NCBI GenBank assembly: GCA_013041835.1
Contig: JABDRH010000334.1
Location: 1 to 16,214, forward strand
Length of the DNA: 16,214 nucleotides
Source of the DNA: Desulfatitalea sp.
GTDB lineage: Bacteria > Desulfobacterota > Desulfobacteria > Desulfobacterales > Desulfosarcinaceae
Direction of reading: 5' to 3'
In this document: positions 1-5,971 of the stretch, one piece after another
Layout: the number at the start of each line of letters is the position of its first letter
Position numbering within the stretch: the stretch's first letter is position 1
The notes under the pieces: generated by a model
What the model saw: only the letters and a program-made list of their open reading frames with translations
The model's database searches: none
What the model was told of the DNA's origin: nothing
Made by a program: the position numbers and the translations under genes

Positions 1-1
1 G

Positions 2-259
2 GGGCGTCAGGGCATGGGATTCGGTGATGTGAAACTTCTTGGGATGATCGGCGCCTTTATCGGCTGGCAGGGCGTTCTCTTCACCATTATGGCGTCATCG
101 TTCATCGGAACCCTGGTGGGCCTGGCCGAAATGATCCGGACGCGTCAGGGCATGCGGTTGAAGATTCCCTTTGGCCCTTTCCTGGCCATAGGCGCTGTCC
201 TTTACCTGTTCTTTGGCCCGGCGGTCATCGACTGGTATATGGGTGGCATGATCGGATAA
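2..259 (+). CDS. Type IV prepilin peptidase (A24 family), C-terminal part
   Basis: This is the 3' end of a gene entering from the left edge; frame 2 is open from the first bases. The visible part begins RQGMGFGDVKLLGMIGAF, which carries the GxGD motif whose aspartate is one of the two catalytic aspartates of A24 aspartyl prepilin peptidases (PilD/GspO). It is followed by hydrophobic segments typical of the last membrane helices of this polytopic inner-membrane enzyme and a short tail. The enzyme cleaves and N-methylates type IV pilins or type II secretion pseudopilins. The N-terminal half, including the cysteine domain and the first catalytic Asp, lies outside the window, so PilD and GspO cannot be told apart. 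The next gene on this strand starts 71 bases downstream and could be co-transcribed. Confidence 0.88.
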   Translation, partial: GRQGMGFGDVKLLGMIGAFIGWQGVLFTIMASSFIGTLVGLAEMIRTRQGMRLKIPFGPFLAIGAVLYLFFGPAVIDWYMGGMIG

Positions 260-330
260 GGCGATTGACGGAAATTGCCTAAAGTAACGTCCCAGAGCCG
301 CCGGTATCAGACAATGGAATTGAGATTCAC

Positions 331-1056
331 ATGCGCATCGCGGTACTATCGGATATCCACGGCAATTTCGAGGCATTTCAAGCCATACTGGCGGATATGG
401 ACCGGCTGCAGCCGGACGATGTCGCCTGTCTGGGTGATTGTATCGGCTACGGACCGGAACCTGAAGCGGTTATGCAAACCATCATGGAACGTGGTATCGA
501 CACCATCCTGGGCAATCACGAGATGGCCGCCTTGGACAGCGTGCACTTAAACTGGTTCAATCCCATGGCCAAACGGTCATTGGAGATCACTTTGACCATG
601 CTTAGCGAAGCCTCGCTGTCCTTTATCCAAACACTGCCATTTTTCCGCGTGGCGCACGGCCATCGCTTCGTGCACGGCTATCCGCCGGACTCGGCGCAAA
701 CCTACCTGTTCCAAAAAACCACTTTTATGTTACGCCAAAGCTTCCAAGTGCTGGAAGAACGGCTGTGCTTCATCGGCCACACCCACGACCTTGAAATCGT
801 TTCCTTTGATGGCCGCCAGGCAAGCCGCGCGCCCCTTCACCAAGGCAGGCTTTCACTGGCAGCCGATACCCGCTACATGATCAATGTCGGCAGCGTTGGA
901 CAACCACGCGACGGCACAACCCATGCGAAATATATCATCTGGGATGATAATACGGATGTGCTTGAGGTACGTTTTGTGCCCTATGACATCACCGCTACAG
1001 TAACGAAAATCCGTGCGGCTGGTATGCCCGAAGCGCATGCCAAGCGGCTGCTGTGA
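331..1056 (+). CDS. Calcineurin-like metallophosphoesterase
   Basis: A 241-aa cytoplasmic protein with the full dinuclear-metal phosphoesterase motif set in order: DIHGN (8-12), GDCIGYGP (35-42), GNHE (61-64), HG (115-116) and GHTHD (149-153). These supply the Asp, His and Asn metal ligands and the catalytic His, so it should be active. The substrate is not determined: members of this superfamily include YfcE-type phosphodiesterases and PPP-type protein phosphatases. Only a weak ribosome site (GGAATTGAG) precedes the ATG. Its TGA stop overlaps the ATG of the downstream Ser/Thr kinase (TGATG), implying translational coupling. A role as the counter-enzyme of that kinase is an inference from this arrangement, not shown by the sequence. 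Confidence 0.9.
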   Translation: MRIAVLSDIHGNFEAFQAILADMDRLQPDDVACLGDCIGYGPEPEAVMQTIMERGIDTILGNHEMAALDSVHLNWFNPMAKRSLEITLTMLSEASLSFIQTLPFFRVAHGHRFVHGYPPDSAQTYLFQKTTFMLRQSFQVLEERLCFIGHTHDLEIVSFDGRQASRAPLHQGRLSLAADTRYMINVGSVGQPRDGTTHAKYIIWDDNTDVLEVRFVPYDITATVTKIRAAGMPEAHAKRLL

Positions 1057-2450
1057 TGAAGCGCATTGGAAGGTATACCATCTGCGGCCTGCTCGGCCGA
1101 GGCGGCATGGGAAAGGTGTATAAGGTCAGTTTGCCCACCATCCATAAGGTCGGCGCCCTGAAACTGCTCGATCCGGATCCAATGCTGCAAAAAATGATGG
1201 GGTTGTCGACCCTGCGCGACCGTTTTGTGAATGAAGCGTGCATCCTGGCCGGTTTGAGCCATCCCAATATTGTGGCCATTCATGATTTTGACGAGGCCCT
1301 TGGCAAGCCGTTTTACGTCATGAACTACTATCCCGGCAACCTGGGGGCCATGATGGGCGAATCCTACCGTGTGGAAGCGCGTTCACGCAAATTTTCCGTT
1401 GAAAAGGCGCTGCATTACACGCGTCAGACATTAGAGGGGTTGGCTTGTCTGCATCATGCCGGCATTATCCACCGAGATGTAAAGCCCTTCAATCTGCTGG
1501 TCACGGCCGGCGATGGTGTCAAACTCTGCGACTTCGGTCTATCCAAGCTCAGGGGGGAGTCTTTTGCAGGACCGGCCAATCTCAATGTGGGCTCCCCCTA
1601 CTATGCCGCTCCGGAGCAGGAGACAAATCCCGATGCAGTGGCGGCCGGAACCGATCTTTATCCTGTGGGCGTGATGCTCTACCGCATGCTCACCGGCACC
1701 TTGCCCAATTTAGGGGGCCGCAAGGGTAAGTATGTTGCCGTGGATCGTTTCAACCCAGACCTGGACAGCACCTGGGACACCTTGGTTTTGCAAGCTATCG
1801 CACCTGATCCACACAAACGGTTTGCCGACGCCGAAACCATGCGGCGCGCCGTCGACCAATTGGCCCATCACTTTCAGCAACGCAAAGAGAATCAATGCGC
1901 TCTGTCCTCGGCGCCGAATCCATCACCCGAAAAAGCCCCATCCTCGACAGCCGTACGTACGCATCCCATGAAAATCCGGCCCGGAAAAGCGCGCCTGCTG
2001 TTTGACCTGGACGCGCTATGGCGTCCGACCGCTTATACGGCGAACCGGTTTAGGCCGCCATTGCGGCAGACGATTGCCGATAACGCCACAGGGCTGACAT
2101 GGCAACAAGCAGGCAGCCGCTATCCCGTCACGTGGCACCAGGCAAAGATGCAGGTTGCCCAACTCAACGACATGGCTTTCGGCGGGCGGACCCGATGGCG
2201 CCTTCCAACTATCAGTGAGCTGGCTACCTTACTGCGCCCCCACCCGCAAGGCGAGGCGCTGTGCATTGAACTCCTGTTCGATGAACGCCAGCGGTGGCTC
2301 TGGAGCGCAGACCGGCGCTCATTCACAGCCGCCTATTATGTGGATGTGCAATTGGGATTCGTGGGGTGGCAGGACTTTGATGCACCCTACTATGTCCGGG
2401 CCGTTTGTACGGACAACCCCACCGCCACGGGCAGGGTATCAGGCCATTAA
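1056..2450 (+). CDS. Ser/Thr protein kinase with C-terminal DUF1566 (Lcl) domain
   Basis: From the ATG at 1056 (a GTG three bases earlier is in frame) the protein has 464 residues. A complete Hanks-type kinase domain fills about 1-270: glycine loop GRGGMGKV (14-21), ALK lysine (36), HRDVKPFN (139-146), DFG (159-161) and APE (185-187). All catalytic residues are present. A proline- and charge-rich linker follows, then a DUF1566/Lcl_C domain at about 340-452, recognised by DNATGLTWQQAGS, RWRLPTISELATLL, LWSAD and YYVRAVC. No membrane segment is visible in the linker, so the protein appears soluble, unlike many bacterial PASTA-type kinases. The gene overlaps the upstream phosphoesterase stop by one base. 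Its last 12 bases overlap the convergent Mrp gene. The ligand or target of the Lcl domain is unknown. Confidence 0.92.
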   Translation: MKRIGRYTICGLLGRGGMGKVYKVSLPTIHKVGALKLLDPDPMLQKMMGLSTLRDRFVNEACILAGLSHPNIVAIHDFDEALGKPFYVMNYYPGNLGAMMGESYRVEARSRKFSVEKALHYTRQTLEGLACLHHAGIIHRDVKPFNLLVTAGDGVKLCDFGLSKLRGESFAGPANLNVGSPYYAAPEQETNPDAVAAGTDLYPVGVMLYRMLTGTLPNLGGRKGKYVAVDRFNPDLDSTWDTLVLQAIAPDPHKRFADAETMRRAVDQLAHHFQQRKENQCALSSAPNPSPEKAPSSTAVRTHPMKIRPGKARLLFDLDALWRPTAYTANRFRPPLRQTIADNATGLTWQQAGSRYPVTWHQAKMQVAQLNDMAFGGRTRWRLPTISELATLLRPHPQGEALCIELLFDERQRWLWSADRRSFTAAYYVDVQLGFVGWQDFDAPYYVRAVCTDNPTATGRVSGH

Positions 2451-3275
2451 TTTTTCGACGATTTTCACGTAGGCCCGGGTTACGGGCGAGTCGGGGTATC
2501 GCTCCTGAACGGCAATTCCTTCATCGCCGCACTCGACCATCTGAGGATCAAAGGGCACCGCCCCAAGAAAATTGACGGCCATGGCTGCTGCAGTTCGCTC
2601 ACCACCGCCGCTGCCGAAAAGATCCAGCACCGAATTGCAGTGGGGGCAGGCAAAACCGCTCATGTTTTCAATGAGCCCCAATATCTCCATCTTGACCGTC
2701 TTGCAAAAGTTGATGGACTTGCGCACATCGGCCAGAGAGACTTCCTGAGGTGTCGTGACAATAATGGCCCGGGCATCCTTGATGGACTGGGCCACGGTCA
2801 ACGGTTCATCCCCGGTGCCCGGCGGAGCATCCACGATTAGCAGGTCCAGGTCCCCCCAGGCGGTCTGCCCGATGAATTGTTGTATCATGGAGTGTTTAAC
2901 CGGTCCGCGCCAGATGATGGCATTGTCTTTGTCTTCGATGAGCGACTCAACTGAAACCGCACTTAAACGATCGTTGTAGCGAAAAGGCAACAGTTTGTTT
3001 TCAGCGGTAACGTCCAACACGCCATTATATCCCAACATATGCGGGATATCGGGGCCATGCAGATCCACATCCATCAGCCCCACCCTGGCTCCGGCGCGCG
3101 ATGCGGCAATGGCAAGATTGACGGCCGTGCTCGTCTTGCCGACACCGCCTTTGCCGCTCATGACGATGAACTTCTTATTGATGTGGTCAAGGGTCTCTTT
3201 AACCGCCGCTTCCAAGGCTGCCCGCGGATCGCTTTGTTTTTGGGCCGAGGTCATGCTGTCGTGAATCTGTACCAT
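2439..3275 (-). CDS. mrp: Mrp/ApbC (NBP35-type) Fe-S cluster carrier ATPase
   Basis: A 278-aa P-loop ATPase of the MinD/Mrp family. Visible motifs are the deviant Walker A GKGGVGKT (41-48), the DVDLHGPDIPHMLG segment (69-82), the Walker B-like LLIVDAPPGTGDEP (145-158) and the C-terminal ENMSGFACPHC, whose CxxC (Cys210, Cys213) binds a bridging Fe-S cluster in the dimer. It lacks the N-terminal DUF59/MIP18 domain of E. coli Mrp, as in many anaerobes; an approximately 30-residue N-terminal helix-like extension is present instead. The expected role is cytosolic storage and delivery of [4Fe-4S] clusters. The start is supported by a GAGGAG site eight bases upstream of the ATG. It lies 60 bases downstream of the LysM gene and is probably co-transcribed with it. 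Confidence 0.93.
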   Translation of the reverse strand: MVQIHDSMTSAQKQSDPRAALEAAVKETLDHINKKFIVMSGKGGVGKTSTAVNLAIAASRAGARVGLMDVDLHGPDIPHMLGYNGVLDVTAENKLLPFRYNDRLSAVSVESLIEDKDNAIIWRGPVKHSMIQQFIGQTAWGDLDLLIVDAPPGTGDEPLTVAQSIKDARAIIVTTPQEVSLADVRKSINFCKTVKMEILGLIENMSGFACPHCNSVLDLFGSGGGERTAAAMAVNFLGAVPFDPQMVECGDEGIAVQERYPDSPVTRAYVKIVEKLMA

Positions 3276-3293
3276 TTCTGAATCTCCTCATTG

Positions 3294-3328
3294 CAAACCA
3301 TGGAGCCTACGGATTTCGTAATGGTTTG
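3294..3328 (-). other. Intergenic stem-loop between LysM gene and mrp
   Basis: CAAACCAT (3294-3301) and ATGGTTTG (3321-3328) are perfect 8-bp inverted arms. Inside them TACG (3308-3311) pairs with CGTA (3317-3320), leaving a six-base bulge and a five-base loop. There is no T-run on the minus strand after it, so it is not a standard intrinsic terminator. It ends 18 bases before the mrp start codon, just upstream of its GAGGAG site. It could be a processing or mRNA-stability element within the operon; that role is inferred. Confidence 0.45.
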
Positions 3329-3335
3329 TCAACGA

Positions 3336-4013
3336 CTACCGACCATCCTGCACGATCAATTTCTGCCCCACATGCAATATGGCGCCCTTTTCCATGCGGT
3401 TCATGCGCAACAACGTTTCCACATCGATGTTGTAACGCTTGCTGATACTGTAGGAGGTGTCGCCTTTAACCACGGTATGGTATTTCATATTGCCGGTCGC
3501 AGGCAATTGGGAGGGCGCCTCCGCCGGCTCGGTATCGCCCGCCGCTGCCTCGGGCAGGTTCTTGTCTGCAGTCGTATTGAGCTGCTTTTGAAGCGTCTCT
3601 AAGCTCAGGGTGAGATGATCCATGCGCAAAGACATGGAAGCTTCGCCGCGGTCAAAGCGGTCCTTGAACTTCTCGAAAGACTTGGCCTGTTCCCAGATGC
3701 GTGTCACCTTTTCATCAATGGCCTCGAATTTATCCAACCGTTCCTCCAATAGCCTCACTCGATCTTCCAACATGGCGAGCTGCTCCCGGCTCACCGTATT
3801 GCCTTTACTTTCAGTCAACAAGATGAACAAGGCCACCGCGATAACGATAATCGCGAGGCACAGCAGAATCAACACGCCGGGCTTCTCTTTTAATCTGCCG
3901 AGCTTGGTGGGCTCGCTGTGCTTCGACCAGGGTGAATACTGCTCTTCGTCAAAATACTCTTCCTTGTTCTTGTCCGCCTGATCATCCATTTCGCCGGAAT
4001 CCTTCCATTTCAT
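3336..4013 (-). CDS. Membrane-anchored coiled-coil protein with C-terminal LysM domain
   Basis: A 225-aa protein. Residues 1-45 are charged and probably cytoplasmic, and 46-66 form a single transmembrane helix. Residues of about 70-165 are rich in Glu, Leu and Lys with heptad-like spacing (for example LEDRVRLLEERLDKFE), predicting a coiled coil, followed by an Ala/Pro-rich linker. A LysM module occupies 178-221 (YHTVVKGDTSYSISKRYNI to LHVGQKLIV). LysM binds N-acetylglucosamine-containing glycans, so the C-terminus probably contacts peptidoglycan in the periplasm. GDTS replaces the more common GDTL at the start of the module. The ATG has a good GGAGG ribosome site at about seven bases and a predicted promoter upstream. 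No specific named homologue is claimed. Confidence 0.85.
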   Translation of the reverse strand: MKWKDSGEMDDQADKNKEEYFDEEQYSPWSKHSEPTKLGRLKEKPGVLILLCLAIIVIAVALFILLTESKGNTVSREQLAMLEDRVRLLEERLDKFEAIDEKVTRIWEQAKSFEKFKDRFDRGEASMSLRMDHLTLSLETLQKQLNTTADKNLPEAAAGDTEPAEAPSQLPATGNMKYHTVVKGDTSYSISKRYNIDVETLLRMNRMEKGAILHVGQKLIVQDGR

Positions 4014-4023
4014 GTATTCACCT

Positions 4024-4036
4024 CCAGGTCGCCTGG
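4024..4036 (-). promoter_or_regulatory. Small hairpin overlapping the LysM-gene ribosome site
   Basis: CCAGG (4024-4028) and CCTGG (4032-4036) form a perfect 5-bp stem with a three-base loop. On the minus-strand mRNA the 3' arm runs directly into the GGAGG ribosome-binding sequence of the LysM gene, so folding would partly mask it. Such a short stem could be chance. Confidence 0.3.
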
Positions 4037-4075
4037 AATCAGACTAAATGTCCGGACCAACATCATAATCAAATG

Positions 4076-4105
4076 CTTATAGACCATCTTGAAGGCCTTC
4101 ATCAA
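4076..4105 (-). promoter_or_regulatory. Predicted sigma-70 promoter of the LysM-mrp unit
   Basis: On the minus strand TTGATG (4105-4100) is followed after 18 bases by TATAAG (4081-4076). This matches a vegetative -35/-10 pair and would start transcription near 4069, about 56 bases before the LysM gene ATG. Confidence 0.5.
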
Positions 4106-4166
4106 GCACAATCGTTGCCACAGGTCCAAGTCAGTCAAGGCTTGCCCCCCCCCAGCGATCCGGGCA

Positions 4167-4300
4167 GGTACGGCGCCGCTGACGAACGGTACAGGTTTCA
4201 TCTTCCTTCTCATAGGCCGGTCAAGGCATGTCACCGTACCGAATAAGCGTACCGAATAAGAAGTACTACCAACGGCCGGCGATTACCGTTTCGGTACGGG
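4167..4300. repeat. Cluster of GTAC-centred motifs with tandem and inverted repeats
   Basis: Six GTAC tetranucleotides occur in about 130 bases: GGTACGG at 4167, CGGTACAG at 4187, CCGTACCG at 4234, CGTACCG at 4248, AGTACT at 4262 and CGGTACGG at 4292. Within the cluster the 13-base unit CGTACCGAATAAG is repeated exactly in tandem (4235-4247 and 4248-4260). CGTACCGAA (4248-4256) is exactly inverted as TTCGGTACG (4290-4298). The cluster sits in the non-coding gap upstream of the small gene at 4421, and may be a multi-site operator; this is inference. A run of nine C (4145-4153) lies just before it. Confidence 0.55.
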
Positions 4301-4354
4301 CAGCGGTTTAGGCCCCCAATGTTGCCGTGTTTATTTTTGCGCGAGCCCTAAGGA

Positions 4355-4383
4355 TTGATTTTTACCCTTGCTTGGCATATGTC
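4355..4383 (+). promoter_or_regulatory. Possible sigma-70 promoter for the 85-aa gene
   Basis: TTGATT (4355-4360), a 17-base spacer and TATGTC (4378-4383). The -10 match is poor, but the position just after the repeat cluster and about 38 bases before the ATG at 4421 fits. Confidence 0.3.
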
Positions 4384-4410
4384 ACCCTCAATGTTGCTTA
4401 AAAAATGGCA

Positions 4411-4415
4411 GGAGG
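4411..4415 (+). promoter_or_regulatory. Ribosome site fixing the start at 4421
   Basis: GGAGG five bases before the ATG at 4421. This decides for that start over in-frame TTG (4355) and ATG (4379) further upstream, which have no such site. Confidence 0.75.
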
Positions 4416-4420
4416 GCCAG

Positions 4421-4678
4421 ATGTCGCAGCACACCCATCAATTTGTGGAAACCTATCAGGGGTTGGTCGGTTTTGGCATGGATCGGAAAACGGATGAAGA
4501 CACAGTGATCTGTTATTTGCAAAAATTCTCAGATGATACGCTCATGTCGGTATTACGCGATCGATTGGCGGATGACGATTTGGCGGCGCTTTTCGGTCTG
4601 CTCTCCGACCTGCTGCGCAGACACCTGAACGAAGACGAGTATCATAAGCTGTTTCTGAAAGAGGATCACCCCCATTGA
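4421..4678 (+). CDS. Small cytoplasmic protein of unknown function (85 aa)
   Basis: The ORF is open further upstream, but the well-placed GGAGG selects the ATG at 4421. The product is acidic, has no signal peptide or membrane segment, and looks all-helical: an N-terminal FVETYQGLVGFGMDRKTDED stretch, then FSDDTLMSVLRDRLADDDL and ALFGLLSDLLRRHLNEDEY. The even, structured composition suggests a real conserved protein; my recollection of similar short proteins in sulfate reducers cannot be checked here. No catalytic motif is seen. It ends 22 bases from the convergent response regulator gene, with no clear terminator between them. Confidence 0.75.
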   Translation: MSQHTHQFVETYQGLVGFGMDRKTDEDTVICYLQKFSDDTLMSVLRDRLADDDLAALFGLLSDLLRRHLNEDEYHKLFLKEDHPH

Positions 4679-4700
4679 ACCGGATGTAAAATCCTCGCTT

Positions 4701-5057
4701 TCACACGGCCACTGAAACGCTGGTCAGCGTCTCGGCCTTTTCAATCAATGATAGTATGGGAAACGGCTTGGCCAGGACATCGTCGAACCCGCTGTTTTGC
4801 AATAGCCATGGGGTGCCGGAAAGACCGATGACGGGCTTGTGCGGCGTATTGCGCCGGATATGGCGAACGACGCTGTGACCGTCAAGATCCGGCATGTTCA
4901 CATCGGTTATAACAAGGTCGTAATCCTTTTGATCGAACATGGCCATGCCCGTCTTGGCATTGTCCGCGGTTTCAACACAGTGATTCCTGCGCTCCAAAGC
5001 CTGTTTGATCAAGTCCCGAATCATTTGTTCATCATCAATCACCAGTACTCGACGCAC
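4701..5057 (-). CDS. Stand-alone receiver-domain response regulator (CheY-like)
   Basis: 118 residues forming one receiver domain and no output domain. The acidic pocket is Asp8-Asp9, the phosphoacceptor is Asp52 (VITDVNMPDLDG), the switch Ser80 is in GLSGT, and Lys97 is in LAKPF. All conserved functional residues are present. The start is GTG, supported by GGAGGT five bases upstream; no in-frame ATG upstream fits. The loop between beta4 and alpha4 is short (GTPWLLQNSGFDDV), making the domain slightly compact. No histidine kinase is adjacent, so the partner is unknown; it may act as a phosphorelay intermediate or by protein binding. The gene has its own strong promoter set in an inverted repeat. 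Confidence 0.92.
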   Translation of the reverse strand: MRRVLVIDDEQMIRDLIKQALERRNHCVETADNAKTGMAMFDQKDYDLVITDVNMPDLDGHSVVRHIRRNTPHKPVIGLSGTPWLLQNSGFDDVLAKPFPILSLIEKAETLTSVSVAV

Positions 5058-5062
5058 CTTGG

Positions 5063-5068
5063 ACCTCC
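5063..5068 (-). promoter_or_regulatory. Ribosome site supporting the GTG start
   Basis: GGAGGT on the minus strand, five bases before the GTG at 5057. An ATG just upstream of it is out of frame. Confidence 0.75.
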
Positions 5069-5098
5069 ATATGTGGTTAGTTTCGCAAGATCAGGCGC

Positions 5099-5126
5099 AA
5101 TATATTGTGCCAACATATTCTGTCAA
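5099..5126 (-). promoter_or_regulatory. Strong sigma-70-type promoter of the response regulator gene
   Basis: A consensus TTGACA (5126-5121 on the minus strand) is followed after 16 bases by TATATT (5104-5099). Transcription would start near 5092, about 35 bases before the GTG start codon. Confidence 0.65.
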
Positions 5127-5136
5127 GCACAATATA
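5101..5136. promoter_or_regulatory. Inverted repeat enclosing the promoter (candidate operator)
   Basis: TATATTGTGC (5101-5110) and GCACAATATA (5127-5136) are perfect 10-bp inverted arms with a 16-base spacer. One arm overlaps the -10 box and the other abuts the -35 box of the response regulator promoter, so a dimeric regulator bound here would compete with RNA polymerase. The arm at the -10 box also contains the self-palindrome CAATATATTG (5098-5107). Confidence 0.55.
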
Positions 5137-5473
5137 CAGGCGTCTATATAAAAATCCGTATAGGGAGAAAGCAGCCCGTAAAGGCGGCTTTAGGTCAAGA
5201 CTTGCGCTTAAGTTACACAATAATAAATTCGGGTGTCAAAGCCTATGAGGGAGAATTCCGTGCAATGGCGAAAGCCGCTTCGGCCGATCAACCAACCGAC
5301 TGTTATTGTTTAAATTATTGTGCATGCTGACGAAAAAGCAGCACCGTTCCTGTTTTTTTTCATGCCGGCCATATCCATTAAATTCCAACATGATAGACGG
5401 GTTATGAACAATTTGTGAACAATCCTGAGATCCGTTGTTTCTTTGAGTATCTTCACTTTTTGGGAAAATGATA
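5137..5473. other. Non-coding stretch with an imperfect hairpin
   Basis: About 340 bases between the response regulator promoter and the end of the bfn gene, with no credible coding region. It holds an imperfect 9-bp hairpin: AAAGCAGCC (5168-5176), a six-base loop, and GGCGGCTTT (5183-5191), with one A-G mismatch. A short GCCG-CTT-CGGC stem lies near 5275 and an eight-T run at 5353-5360. None of these forms a convincing terminator for bfn. Confidence 0.4.
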
Positions 5474-5971
5474 TTAAACTTTATATTTTCCGAAATCTTC
5501 GGGGGATAGATTTTCCAAGTATTCAGCCCATTTTTTTCCTTCTTCACTCTGATCAAGCACCTCGACATCTCCTTCACCCCGTTTTGATTTCTCGATCACT
5601 TTTTCATCCACATAGATAGGGGCCTTGTACCGCAGCGCGATGGCGATGGCGTCACTAGGTCGGGCATCCAGGGCAAAAGATTGGGATGCATTGTCAAAAT
5701 GGATCAGCGCAAAGAAGGTGTTGTCGCGCAGATCGCACACTTCTACCCGGGTGACCTGGATTTTGAGAAAATCGCTGAAATTCTTAAAAAGGTCATGGGT
5801 CATGGGTCGCTCGAATTTAATCTCCTGTAATACTGATGCAATGGAGGTGGCCTCCAATAGACCGATCCAGATGGGGATGGCCTGCTCGACACCTTCGGTC
5901 TTTAAAATGATGATTGGTGTATTTGACGCGGGATCCATGGTCAATCCCGCCACATTGGCTTTATGCAGCAT
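5474..5971 (-). CDS. Bifunctional nuclease (BFN/DUF151) family protein
   Basis: A 165-aa protein with the DUF151 fold signature: NTPIIILKTEGVEQAIPIWIG (N-terminal strand), EATSIASVLQ, RPMTHDLF, then DARPSDAIAIALRYKAPIYV. Length and motif order match the family. Plant and Thermotoga members have been reported to have nuclease activity or to be structurally characterised; the bacterial physiological role is unclear. The C-terminal tail is charged. The ATG has AAGGAG seven bases upstream. Its first 11 bases overlap the 3' end of miaB, so the two are translationally linked. It is the last gene of the DUF4911-miaB-bfn string. Confidence 0.9.
   Translation of the reverse strand: MLHKANVAGLTMDPASNTPIIILKTEGVEQAIPIWIGLLEATSIASVLQEIKFERPMTHDLFKNFSDFLKIQVTRVEVCDLRDNTFFALIHFDNASQSFALDARPSDAIAIALRYKAPIYVDEKVIEKSKRGEGDVEVLDQSEEGKKWAEYLENLSPEDFGKYKV

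Noticed and set aside
4010..4234. 74-codon minus-strand ORF that overlaps the LysM gene start as ATGA
   Set aside because: It has a GTG start without a ribosome site, runs through a C9 tract, has no recognisable fold, and covers the predicted LysM promoter. The overlap looks like chance created by the ribosome-site sequence GGAGGTGAATACATGA.
5097..5113. Sigma-54-like TGGCACAATATATTGC on the minus strand before the response regulator
   Set aside because: The distance between the GG and GC is 11 rather than the strict 10 bases, and a near-consensus sigma-70 promoter overlaps it.
5168..5191. Intrinsic terminator for bfn
   Set aside because: The hairpin is imperfect, is nearly 300 bases past the stop, and lacks a T-run on the minus strand.
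5236..5577. 113-codon minus-strand ORF next to bfn
   Set aside because: It overlaps the 3' end of bfn in another frame, and the rest has low-complexity composition without motifs or a ribosome site.
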